DNA of 64,000 nucleotides from Candidatus Nitrosopumilus sp. (GCA_003331425.1 QOOS01000001.1:62001-126000), one strand, 5' to 3'; shown: positions 24,962 through 33,216, counted from the stretch's first letter. Made by a program: numbers and translations. The notes: generated from the sequence alone by a model not told the origin.

Positions 24962-25345
24962 ATGCCAATTGTTTCAATATCACTAAATGATGAAATTCTC
25001 AAACAAATTGATAATCTACAATCTACATTGGGATTTTCAGGTAGATCTGATGCAATAAGAGCAGGAATACGAAGTTTTGTTTCTGAAGAAAAACAAAAAG
25101 CAGATCTTTCAGGAAATGTCAATGCCATTTTGCTAGTAGTTCATAATGATGAATATGATAACGAGGTAACTGGAATCAAGCATTCCTTTGAAGACCTAAT
25201 CACAATGCACCTACACAATAAAATTAACGAAGAAAAATGTATGGAACTTTTCATTTTAAAAGGAGATTCAGATACAGTTACTGCAATAACAAAGAGTTTT
25301 CAGATTAATAAAAAAATGGATACCATAAAGTTAGTTGCATTATAA
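24962..25345 (+). CDS. NikR-like ribbon-helix-helix metal regulator
   Basis: 127 residues from the ATG at 24962, preceded by GAGG 5-6 bases upstream; an in-frame ATG at 24938 is less likely. A ribbon-helix-helix DNA-binding domain (about 1-45, VSISLNDEILKQIDNL and GRSDAIRAGIRSF) leads to an ACT-like metal domain. Possible ligands H74, H83, H85 (in MHLH) and C93 match the NikR set, although the spacing from the second His of the pair to Cys is two residues longer than in the E. coli protein. It is divergent from the ZnuBC-like operon. Nickel is the classical ligand, but the neighbours suggest zinc or iron; the metal is not decided. Confidence 0.83.
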   Translation: MPIVSISLNDEILKQIDNLQSTLGFSGRSDAIRAGIRSFVSEEKQKADLSGNVNAILLVVHNDEYDNEVTGIKHSFEDLITMHLHNKINEEKCMELFILKGDSDTVTAITKSFQINKKMDTIKLVAL

Positions 25346-25429
25346 TTTTCAATAATCATAAAATGAAATTGATTTCTGAATAATTCTGTCTACAAATTTT
25401 TAACAAAAAAATATTTCAATAAAGATTTT

Positions 25430-26524
25430 TTAGCATGCACATTCGTCTTTAGCATCTGCTAGATTATCAAGATACATTCCTTCTTTTTTGTACTCTGCAA
25501 TTACAGATACATCTTTACTTAATTTTATTCCAATATTATTTGCAACAACTGCAAATCTTTGTTGAAATTTGTAAATAAAACAGAAAATCACATGATGTGC
25601 TTGTTGAAGCATTGGACCTGTTACATAGAGTCCTGGAGTTTTTATAGATTCATCATATGAATTTAGTTGTGCTTTTCCTTCTTCCCAATCAAACAAGTCA
25701 TGAATTAATGAAAGACTTCCCTTAAATCCATTAGCAAGAATTGGTTTTGTTTTTGAGCGAATTTTCTTTTTCTCTGTAAAAATTACAAATTCATTTTCTT
25801 CCTTTTCTACTCTAACTACTTTTCCCTCATGAAATGTTATTTGATTATCAGTATTTACTCTTCTCAATCTATCTTTTGTATATGGAGATATTGTTCTACT
25901 AGGATCTATTTCTTCATTGCCTAACAAATTATCTTTATCAATTACTATGATACGTTTGTTTCGTTCTGCTAAATTAATTGCAGTATCCATTCCACTTTCA
26001 TATCCACCAATAACAAAAAATTCATCACCTTTAACGTCATCCCAATTAGAAATCAAGCTATTATGAATACAATTTTTTGATCCTGGAAATGAATGGAGAT
26101 TTGGGTATTGGAATTCACCTGCAGCCCAAACTAAATATTTACATTTTATTTCTCCTTTGTTAGTTTGTAAAGTAAATACATCTTCTGTTTTTGAAACTGA
26201 AGATACATTGGTGTCATTCTGGATTGGCAGCTTAAAATGTTCTGTAAGTTTATTCAGATATGCTGCATATTCATGTCCACTTGGATGTTCTGTCTGTAAT
26301 GTCAATGCAGGTGATGTATCATAGGAAATTGCGTTAAGATCTATCATTTTGAATGTATTGCTAAAAAACGAAGGAGTTAGTAATTTCATCTGCTTTGGCC
26401 ATTTAAGAAAGGAACTACCTACACTATTACGATCTAAAATTGCAAAATTGATTCCCATCTTTTGTAGTATTATGCCTACACCAATACCTGACGGTCCAGC
26501 ACCAACAATGACTGCATCAAGCAT
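25430..26524 (-). CDS. FAD/NAD(P)-dependent oxidoreductase with C-terminal CxC
   Basis: 364 residues. An FAD-binding GAGPSGIG motif is at about 8-15, and a second nucleotide-binding GGYESGMD near 172. It resembles thioredoxin-reductase-like and flavin monooxygenase-like proteins such as YpdA. No CxxC active site is visible in the central part, so it is not a classical thioredoxin reductase. The C-terminus ends DECAC, two cysteines that could form a redox pair or bind metal. It stands between the NikR-like regulator and the FeoB block and is divergent from the small gene at 26630, sharing a 105-base gap. Confidence 0.82.
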   Translation of the reverse strand: MLDAVIVGAGPSGIGVGIILQKMGINFAILDRNSVGSSFLKWPKQMKLLTPSFFSNTFKMIDLNAISYDTSPALTLQTEHPSGHEYAAYLNKLTEHFKLPIQNDTNVSSVSKTEDVFTLQTNKGEIKCKYLVWAAGEFQYPNLHSFPGSKNCIHNSLISNWDDVKGDEFFVIGGYESGMDTAINLAERNKRIIVIDKDNLLGNEEIDPSRTISPYTKDRLRRVNTDNQITFHEGKVVRVEKEENEFVIFTEKKKIRSKTKPILANGFKGSLSLIHDLFDWEEGKAQLNSYDESIKTPGLYVTGPMLQQAHHVIFCFIYKFQQRFAVVANNIGIKLSKDVSVIAEYKKEGMYLDNLADAKDECAC

Positions 26525-26577
26525 ACTCAGGATTGTTTGCTAAACATATTAAAGTTTTTAGAAATTTATGCTAATAA

Positions 26578-26587
26578 TTATTAATAA
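26578..26587. promoter_or_regulatory. Palindrome TTATTAATAA in a divergent promoter
   Basis: Embedded in a longer palindrome, AATTATTAATAATT, between the FAD oxidoreductase gene and the gene at 26630. It matches the sites at 24891 and 29636. Confidence 0.33.
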
Positions 26588-26629
26588 TTACTCATAATCT
26601 TAATATAATAAAAAGTTCTTACTGATTGT

Positions 26630-26803
26630 ATGAAAGAATACGAAGCATATGACGTTAAGGCAAGAAAAAAATGCATAATTCTTGATCCAAAACCAGTGCA
26701 AATGAAAAACAAACGTTGGGCCATTAAAGGTACAAGTTCTGTAAGTGGCGTGGTAGTATACCGCATTATTGGAAAAGCCGAAGCTGACGAACTAAAAAAA
26801 TAG
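26630..26803 (+). CDS. Small protein resembling DUF5679 without its cysteines
   Basis: 57 residues. The pattern ...DPKPVQMKNKRWAIKGTSSVSGVVVYRIIGK follows the small zinc-ribbon family DUF5679 (CVKC...MKNGR.AVKGTCPVCGTK), but the zinc cysteines are replaced, apart from a single Cys at residue 15. It therefore probably folds without zinc. The role is unknown. It is followed after 16 bases by the gene at 26820 and by feoB, so it may lead the iron-transport unit. The ATG at 26630 is the only reasonable start. Family assignment is from memory of the motif. Confidence 0.65.
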   Translation: MKEYEAYDVKARKKCIILDPKPVQMKNKRWAIKGTSSVSGVVVYRIIGKAEADELKK

Positions 26804-26819
26804 TCACTGGTTACGGCAT

Positions 26820-27662
26820 ATGAAAACCAAGCCATTTAGTATTACAGGTGAGTATGTTGAAAAATTAAAATCAACTGAACAAATTTCTACTGAAGAAGAT
26901 GCACTTTCTTATTCAAAATATATTCCAAAATATGTTCAAAAGAATTGGAAGAAAATATTTTCAAAGCAAATTTATGGTTTCGGTAAAGATATTCTATACA
27001 ATAAAAATCTCTTAATTGAGTACGGGTTTACCAAACAAAGACCACCAATTCCCGAACAGGGAACAAGTCAATATTCAATTACTGAACAAAACGATAAAAT
27101 AATTTTGTGGGGTTTTGGAATGGTATTTGCCACAAAAAATGATGCATTATTTTTGTGGCGTCATGAATTTAAACCCAAATTAATTAATGTTAATTTAATC
27201 CCGTCTCATTTATGGGAACCTAAACAGTTACAACAACAGTCTACAATACCAAAAACATCTGATCAAAAACTTCTGATGCTACAATTACTTGTAAAATCTA
27301 TGAAGTGGTTAGAAAAATATGAAAAATGGGTATTAGCAATATGTGGAAAAACATATCGTGATAAATTATTACAGGAGCAGTATCCTCGTCATACATCTGC
27401 TATTCAGTTAGATGAAAAATGGTCTGAGTTATCTGAAAAATTTACAAAGATTCTAAAAACTTTTGATCCAGAACAAAACTATGATGAAGTCGAATCAAAG
27501 CCAATACAACCCAATCTTGAACAACCATCTCAAAGTATTATACAACCTAATCCTAAACAACCATCTCAAAAGGCAAAGAAAGTTTGTGGCGCATGTGGAG
27601 AAAACTACCCAGAAGAGGTGAGTTTCTGTCCATCATGTATGTGGGAGGACTTTGCGTGCTAA
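26820..27662 (+). CDS. FeoB-associated protein with C-terminal zinc ribbon
   Basis: 280 residues. An N-terminal globular domain (about 1-130, with aromatic-rich VQKNWKKIF and ILWGFGMVF) is followed by a helical part, a Pro/Gln-rich linker (QPNLEQPSQS... repeated) and a zinc ribbon, CGACG...CPSC, at about 257-275. The chain ends in Cys (EDFAC). Its stop overlaps the feoB start by 7 bases, so it is translated with FeoB. It may be a cytosolic partner of the iron transporter in place of FeoA, which is absent here; this is inferred. Confidence 0.72.
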   Translation: MKTKPFSITGEYVEKLKSTEQISTEEDALSYSKYIPKYVQKNWKKIFSKQIYGFGKDILYNKNLLIEYGFTKQRPPIPEQGTSQYSITEQNDKIILWGFGMVFATKNDALFLWRHEFKPKLINVNLIPSHLWEPKQLQQQSTIPKTSDQKLLMLQLLVKSMKWLEKYEKWVLAICGKTYRDKLLQEQYPRHTSAIQLDEKWSELSEKFTKILKTFDPEQNYDEVESKPIQPNLEQPSQSIIQPNPKQPSQKAKKVCGACGENYPEEVSFCPSCMWEDFAC

Positions 27663-29296
27663 AACGTCCTTCAACTCTAAAAATTACTGTAATTGGTAAA
27701 GAAGGAGTTGGGAAATCACAATTAATCTCATCGCTTACTGGAAAAAATGCAGAGAGTAGTAATTTCAAAGGTTCCACTATTTCAGAGGAATCTTACAACA
27801 GCGATAAATTCTCCTTTGTAGACACCCCTGGAATAGTTTTTGATTCCGACAGTGAAACAACAAAAATTGCAATTTCATCAATACATGGAAATGATTCCAT
27901 ATTGCTTGTTGTTAATGCCACAAACATAGATGATGATATTGAATATTTTCTCCCATTAATCAAAAACAAGAAAGGAATCATAATAGTAACAAATTGGGAC
28001 AGATTTAATTCAAAAAACGAAAATATACTTGAAAATCTAGAACAAGATCTTAAAATTCCCATCATACCTGTAGATGCACGAAAAATTACTGAGTCTCAAA
28101 AAAGTAGGATTTTTGAGGCGTTAGATAATCCACAAATATTCTCAAACAAAACATTTCATACAGGAATTTCAATTAGACCAAAATCAACAATTCTTGAAAA
28201 AAAACATGCAGGAATTTTCATTGGATTAGTACTATTACTTTCCCCTGCCATATTGTCAGTTATCGGAGCCAATTATTTTGGTGAGCTTATTCATCCAATT
28301 ATTTCAGATCTTTTGAGAGGACCAATAGAAAGTCTTAGCACTCTACCATCGCCATTAATGGAAATTTTTGTTGGAGACTATGGATTCTTATCCATGGGTC
28401 CATTTCTTTTTGTTTGGGCAACCCCTGTAGTTGTAATATACGCATTAGTTCTTGGTATTTACAAATCAACTGGATTGTTGGATAGAACATCATTAGCAAT
28501 TCATCCATTAGTTAAGAAAATAGGAGTAAGCGGAAGAGATGTAACTCGAATAGTAATGGGATTTGGGTGTAATGTTCCTGCTGTAATTAGCAGTAGATCA
28601 TGCTCAAGTTGCTCAAGAGGTACAACGATTTCTACAATAAGTTTTGGTTCTGCATGCTCATATCAATTTAGTGCATCTATTGCTGTTTTTTCAGCATCTG
28701 GCATGCCTTGGTTGGTAATCCCATTTTTACTTTTTTTGACAGCAACAACTATTCTTTATACTAGATTAGTAAGCAGAAAGAAAAATCGTGATAAGCTAAA
28801 CATGCCAGTAATTGAGGGACAAGTATTTTTTGAAAAACCTTCATTCAGTGCAATTTGGAGAGAATCAAAATCAAACATTACTCAATTCTTTAAGATGGCA
28901 CTACCAATATTTTTGGGAATCACATTTGTTGCATCTATCATAAACTGGACTGGCATTATTGATTATTTTGCAGCTGAGATTAGTTTCCTAATGCAATTCG
29001 TTAATCTACCTGAAGATGCATCACTTGCAATAATATTTGGGTCTATTAGAAAAGATGGATTATTACTGCTTGCTGAGCCAAATTTAGTTAGTTCACTTTC
29101 AGCAATACAAATTTTGACAGGAGTTTATCTGGCAGGAACTTTACTTCCATGCATTGTGACATTCTTAACAGTTATTCGTGAAATGTCATGGATGTTTGCA
29201 ATTAAAATGGTATCAAAACAAATTATTGCTGTTATTGCATTTACATTACTGCTTGCTCATTCTGATAAAGTTTTGAATATTTTTCTTCAAATTTAA
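27656..29296 (+). CDS. feoB: Ferrous iron transporter B, short form
   Basis: 546 residues from the GTG at 27656, which has a strong GGGAGGA at 27643-27649; reading frames opening earlier (27584) overlap the previous gene and are unlikely. The G domain has P-loop GKEGVGKS (14-21) and DTPG, but the NKxD position reads TNWD, so guanine recognition may be weakened. After a short linker comes the membrane part with the gate motif GFGCNVPA and a cysteine cluster (SCSSCSRG), then a second gate repeat. It is shorter than the usual bacterial FeoB of about 770 residues. No feoA is nearby. Confidence 0.9.
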   Translation: MLKRPSTLKITVIGKEGVGKSQLISSLTGKNAESSNFKGSTISEESYNSDKFSFVDTPGIVFDSDSETTKIAISSIHGNDSILLVVNATNIDDDIEYFLPLIKNKKGIIIVTNWDRFNSKNENILENLEQDLKIPIIPVDARKITESQKSRIFEALDNPQIFSNKTFHTGISIRPKSTILEKKHAGIFIGLVLLLSPAILSVIGANYFGELIHPIISDLLRGPIESLSTLPSPLMEIFVGDYGFLSMGPFLFVWATPVVVIYALVLGIYKSTGLLDRTSLAIHPLVKKIGVSGRDVTRIVMGFGCNVPAVISSRSCSSCSRGTTISTISFGSACSYQFSASIAVFSASGMPWLVIPFLLFLTATTILYTRLVSRKKNRDKLNMPVIEGQVFFEKPSFSAIWRESKSNITQFFKMALPIFLGITFVASIINWTGIIDYFAAEISFLMQFVNLPEDASLAIIFGSIRKDGLLLLAEPNLVSSLSAIQILTGVYLAGTLLPCIVTFLTVIREMSWMFAIKMVSKQIIAVIAFTLLLAHSDKVLNIFLQI

Positions 29297-29364
29297 TTAG
29301 TAATTTCAATATGAATTAAAAATATTCATTGTATATTATAAAAAAAATAAAAATTTGGATTTTA

Positions 29365-29616
29365 TCAGCATGAAATGTTTTTAATTTCAAACACTTCTGT
29401 CATGGTCTGATACTCGTTAATCTTTAGTTCGATGTCACCAGATGTGGTATCATCCATTCCAGAAAAACCAGCTTTAAATGAAATCTTATTTCCAGATACG
29501 TTTACATCAGATACTTCCATATCTGCATAAACATTGGTAATTTCATTTACCCATTCTTGTGCTTGTTCTTTGTCAACATTGCCAGTATCAAGATTTACTT
29601 GAATCATTGTCGTCAT
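29365..29616 (-). CDS. Small protein ending in Cys, near feoB
   Basis: 83 residues. Two beta-alpha-like halves (IQVNLDTGNVDKEQAQEWVNEITNVYADMEVSDVNV and NKISFKAGFSGMDDTTSGDIELKI) form a hydrophilic soluble protein. It has only one cysteine, which is the last residue (KNISC). It is convergent with feoB. A TTATTAATAA palindrome at 29636-29645 overlaps its TATA position, exactly as in the metal transporter operon, so it is likely under the same control. The function is unknown; it could be a metal or sulfur carrier by its terminal Cys. Confidence 0.7.
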   Translation of the reverse strand: MTTMIQVNLDTGNVDKEQAQEWVNEITNVYADMEVSDVNVSGNKISFKAGFSGMDDTTSGDIELKINEYQTMTEVFEIKNISC

Positions 29617-29635
29617 ATTCTATTGTGATAGAATA

Positions 29636-29645
29636 TTATTAATAA
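29636..29645. promoter_or_regulatory. Palindrome TTATTAATAA at the promoter of the small Cys-ending protein
   Basis: Identical to 24891-24900 with matching flanks (TATTATTAATAAAT in both). It lies 20-29 bases before the ATG at 29616. The related word TTAATAACAAT is at 29690-29700. Confidence 0.42.
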
Positions 29646-29784
29646 ATGTGTAAAAAGTTAATAATATTATGTTAAAAATCATCTATTTTTTAATAACAAT
29701 AAGCACAAATCAATAATTATAAAATCATTAGATGATGAAAATCTACCAAAATCAGATAATTTACAATCCACTATAATGTAAAAA

Positions 29785-30162
29785 TTAATTTTTTCTTAAT
29801 TGAATGACTTTGACGATTCCAAATGCTGGAAGTCCGATGTACATTCCAAGATTCAATGCAATTACTGATAGTCCAAGTCCGAGAACTTCTGATTCAGTTT
29901 CTGCACTTTCCATGATTGCCAAAGTTGAGAGCATTGGTGTCAAACCAAGTTTGACTGCTTCTTTAAACATTGGACTTTCACGTTCCATGTCTGCAATTGT
30001 TGGTGAGAATGTATAGTACAACTCATTGAAACCAGACATAAATGCTGAACCAGATTCTGTGTTCATCAATTGGTTGTCACGAAGTTCTCTGAGCATCTGA
30101 ACTTGCGGAGCTAGTTCTGAGCCGTATGCTGCTGTTGCAATTAGACAACCGCCGCCTTCTTC
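29785..30162 (-). repeat. CFI-box module, copy B
   Basis: 378 bases coding for the EEGGGCLIATAAYGS to QLRKN* module, the same length as copy A. It ends with exactly the same last residues as copy A and has long runs of identical DNA, including third positions, although its host gene is a cyclophilin. Confidence 0.88.
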
Positions 30163-31326
30163 AGATTGTTGAATTATTTTTTCTTCTGTAGATTTTGATT
30201 CAAAAGATTGTTGTGATAGTATTTCAAATGAATTTACTGATTCAGTAAATTTTGAAAGATCATTATCAAAATTTTCTATTGTGTTACTATATGCAAATGT
30301 ATATAATTTTTCATTAGTAAATATCATTGCTTCTATAAATTTAATTTTTAATTCAACATCATCAACTACAAAAGTACCAACCGCTTCGGTTTGGTAAACA
30401 TTAGATTTTATTTTTTGTTGGTCAAGTATTTCTAATTTATTCAAATAAGATGCTTGATCAAGCATTTGATTTTTTTCTTCTATTAAATCATCTAAAGTTT
30501 TACCTATTGCATTTTTGATTGTTAATGATATGTATGGATTTACTCCATTAATTTCTGGTCCTACAGCCACAACATCAGGTGAATCTTCACTAGATTTTGG
30601 TGGTTGTTGCAATAACCATCCTACTGGTGCAGCAAATTTTACATCAAGTTCTTTATTTTCAAAAATTGTAAATTCAGGTATTGCTGTAACTGTAGAACCT
30701 GTACGAGAAGGTTCTGAGAGATTCATAATATTAGAAATTTCGGAACGCTCAACTATTGTAGCTGAAATTATTCTAACTTGTTCTGGATTGTTTGGTCTGT
30801 CATTAGATACTGTTTGAACTCCTGCAATTTTATCAAGAGTCTCAAAACTTGATTCAGTTACAATCCTACCAAAAACAGTATACTGTTCATCAAGAAAATG
30901 TGAATCTTGATGAACAATAAAGAATTGTGAGCCTGCACTGTTTGGATCTTGTGCTCTTGCCATTGAAACAATTCCTCTATCATGCTTAATGTTATTAAAT
31001 TCGGCATCTATTCTATCTGATAAAATTCCATTTCCACCTTGTCCCCATGTATTTGGATCACCACTAAGAGAATTTGGATCACCACTTTGAATCATAAACC
31101 CAGGAATTATTCTATGAAATAGTAATCCATCATAATCCCCATTTTCAGATAATAAAATAAAATTTTCAGTATGTTTTGGTGCATCTAAATGAAAAAATTC
31201 TATTATAATTTCACCTTGTGTGGTTTCTAAAATTACTATAGTATCCTCAACATTTTGTGCAAATGCGTAATTAGTGGAAATAACGATTATTAACGAAAAA
31301 AGTAAACTAAAAAGAATTTTTTTCAT
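29785..31326 (-). CDS. Exported cyclophilin with CFI-box C-terminal module
   Basis: 513 residues. A signal peptide (about 1-23) precedes a cyclophilin domain (about 28-195) with FHRIIPGFMIQSGD and a SQFFIV motif, the active-site region of peptidyl-prolyl isomerases. A second domain of about 150 residues (AAPVGWLLQQPP...) resembles PsbP/DUF1795-type beta folds. The CFI-box module follows from about residue 389. It should assist folding of exported proteins at the cell surface, where it would be fixed by the C-terminal module. The next gene downstream on the strand is on the other side of the metal block, so it is monocistronic. Confidence 0.88.
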   Translation of the reverse strand: MKKILFSLLFSLIIVISTNYAFAQNVEDTIVILETTQGEIIIEFFHLDAPKHTENFILLSENGDYDGLLFHRIIPGFMIQSGDPNSLSGDPNTWGQGGNGILSDRIDAEFNNIKHDRGIVSMARAQDPNSAGSQFFIVHQDSHFLDEQYTVFGRIVTESSFETLDKIAGVQTVSNDRPNNPEQVRIISATIVERSEISNIMNLSEPSRTGSTVTAIPEFTIFENKELDVKFAAPVGWLLQQPPKSSEDSPDVVAVGPEINGVNPYISLTIKNAIGKTLDDLIEEKNQMLDQASYLNKLEILDQQKIKSNVYQTEAVGTFVVDDVELKIKFIEAMIFTNEKLYTFAYSNTIENFDNDLSKFTESVNSFEILSQQSFESKSTEEKIIQQSEEGGGCLIATAAYGSELAPQVQMLRELRDNQLMNTESGSAFMSGFNELYYTFSPTIADMERESPMFKEAVKLGLTPMLSTLAIMESAETESEVLGLGLSVIALNLGMYIGLPAFGIVKVIQLRKN

Positions 31327-31485
31327 AAGTTTTAAAAAAAATATCTCACTTAAAAGGCAACTGTATTAATTTTTAATTTATAGATTATTCTAATTATAAT
31401 AATTTTTAAAATTTTATTTTAATTGATTAATTTCATATTTAATAATCTATTAAGATGACTTGAAAATTTATTAAATGTTTTACAA

Positions 31486-31857
31486 TTAGAATTTCTTTCT
31501 AATTCCAACAATGACTATTGCTGGAGCTCCTAGATACATTCCAATATTCAATGCAATTACTGATAGCCCAAGTCCGAGAACTTCTGATTCAGTTTCAGCA
31601 CTTTCCATGATTGCCAAAGTTGAGAGCATTGGTGTCAATCCAGCTTTTACAATCTCTTTAAACACTGGACTTTCACGTTCCAAGTCTGCAATGTATGGTG
31701 AGAAGGAGTAGTATGCTTCATTGAATCCACTCATAAATGCAGATCCTGATTCTGTATTCATTAATTGATTGTCACGAATTTCTCTGAGCATTTGAACTTG
31801 TGGAGCTAGTTCAGAACCATATGTTGCTGTAGCAATTAGACAACCGCCGCCTTCTTC
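31486..31857 (-). repeat. CFI-box module, copy C
   Basis: 372 bases. It matches copies A and B up to the hydrophobic helix, then diverges in the last 10-12 codons, ending IRKKF rather than QLRKN. The transition is abrupt, as expected for gene conversion with a defined end. Confidence 0.85.
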
Positions 31858-33195
31858 AGATGATTCTTGAGGTGCTGCTGCTGGTTCTTCAACAACTTCT
31901 TCAATTTTCTTTTCTCCAACTATTTCATCAACAACAACTAAAGCAAATTCAGTTTCTTGACCAGTATTTCGTATATTTTCAAATTTAATTATTGTTGGTC
32001 CTGTTTGATCCTCTGAAAATGTAAATTTTTCAAAATCTCCACCAACTTCAGCATTATCAGTTACTCGATGAATTTCTTCATTGTTTTGAATTATGACAAA
32101 TGTATAATCAGATAATCTCATTGGTGAATCAGTATAACTATCTCGAATAGTAAAAACAAAATTTGTAGGAACACCTGCTTCAATATCCATAGGATCCCAT
32201 GCTAAATTGACTTTGAATTCTTCACTTGCAGTATATGCAATTAAAGGAAATTTGGTTTCTTGACTTGCAACCAATTTAAACTCAATTTTATCAGGTAATG
32301 GTTGTTCTAATGCACGCATCTCATTTTTCAAATATCGAAGATGATCTTGCAATAAAACAAAATGAACTGTACGTTCATCATCATATGTATAATCATCAAC
32401 TGTAACTGAAGATTTGAATAATTTGATGTCATTTACATAACCAGTATAACTAGGACTCAAAAATTCTGCAAAGTCTTTTGGGAAATGTGTTTCAACATGT
32501 ACAACTGATACGTGGGACATTTGACTTTCATTCCAATCAAATGGCATGTCAAAAATTACTTCTTTAACATCAGGATTATATTGAAAATTAGATATTGAAT
32601 CAAAATATGATTTTGTACTAAATTCCACATCTACATTATTCTTATCCTTTTGAGGAAAAGGTTTGGATTCAACTATAGTTAAATCAGCAAAATACACACC
32701 AGAATCTTCTATAACATTTGTAGGCTCATCAATTGTTCTTATCTCAATTTCAAATGTATACAATCCACCTGAATTAAAGATAGGACCTGTAATTTCTACA
32801 GGATTTGATTCAGTCCCAGACCATGCTCCAAGTAGAGAATCTTGGTCTCCAACAATTGTAATATCCCCATCATCTGTTGGTGTTGCAATAATTGGTAGAA
32901 TTCCATTTTCAGCGAAAAAATAATTTCGTAATATCATTTCATCTTTGTAAAAAATTCCAATAAGATATGTTACATTATTTACATTTTCATCAGTTTCATT
33001 ATCTGTTGCAGTGATTGTAATTTGCTCCTGTTCATTTTCAAAATACATTGGCATTTCTATAGAAACAGAAAATTGTTTTTCTTGAATATTTATTGAAGAA
33101 ATTGTGTCAATTCCCAAACCATGTCCGTAAACACTACTTGCTGGAAATAACAGACAAAAGATGATTGAAAAAATTAAAATTTTTTTTATTGACAA
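31486..33195 (-). CDS. Exported HGLG-type surface protein with CFI-box module
   Basis: 569 residues. The signal peptide ends SSVYG and the mature start would be HGLGIDTISS. The body has VVHVETHFPKDFAEF and a VHFVLLQDHL segment shared with the proteins at 14207 and 16008. Those two end in WW repeats; this paralogue has instead a Glu/Ala/Pro linker and the CFI-box module from about residue 447. So the same core has been joined to different surface modules. It is probably exposed outside the membrane, and the N-terminal His could bind copper; both are inferred. The start ATG fits the signal peptide. Confidence 0.8.
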   Translation of the reverse strand: MSIKKILIFSIIFCLLFPASSVYGHGLGIDTISSINIQEKQFSVSIEMPMYFENEQEQITITATDNETDENVNNVTYLIGIFYKDEMILRNYFFAENGILPIIATPTDDGDITIVGDQDSLLGAWSGTESNPVEITGPIFNSGGLYTFEIEIRTIDEPTNVIEDSGVYFADLTIVESKPFPQKDKNNVDVEFSTKSYFDSISNFQYNPDVKEVIFDMPFDWNESQMSHVSVVHVETHFPKDFAEFLSPSYTGYVNDIKLFKSSVTVDDYTYDDERTVHFVLLQDHLRYLKNEMRALEQPLPDKIEFKLVASQETKFPLIAYTASEEFKVNLAWDPMDIEAGVPTNFVFTIRDSYTDSPMRLSDYTFVIIQNNEEIHRVTDNAEVGGDFEKFTFSEDQTGPTIIKFENIRNTGQETEFALVVVDEIVGEKKIEEVVEEPAAAPQESSEEGGGCLIATATYGSELAPQVQMLREIRDNQLMNTESGSAFMSGFNEAYYSFSPYIADLERESPVFKEIVKAGLTPMLSTLAIMESAETESEVLGLGLSVIALNIGMYLGAPAIVIVGIRKKF

Positions 33196-33216
33196 CGTTA
33201 TTCTCCGATTGTAGTC

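Noticed and set aside
27584-27655. An earlier start for feoB
   Set aside because: The extra residues are the other-frame reading of the zinc ribbon of the preceding gene; the GTG at 27656 has a perfect ribosome-binding site.
29700-29784. A C/D box guide RNA near 29729 (ATGATGA-like word)
   Set aside because: No matching D box (CTGA) at a proper distance and no terminal stem, so it was not reported.
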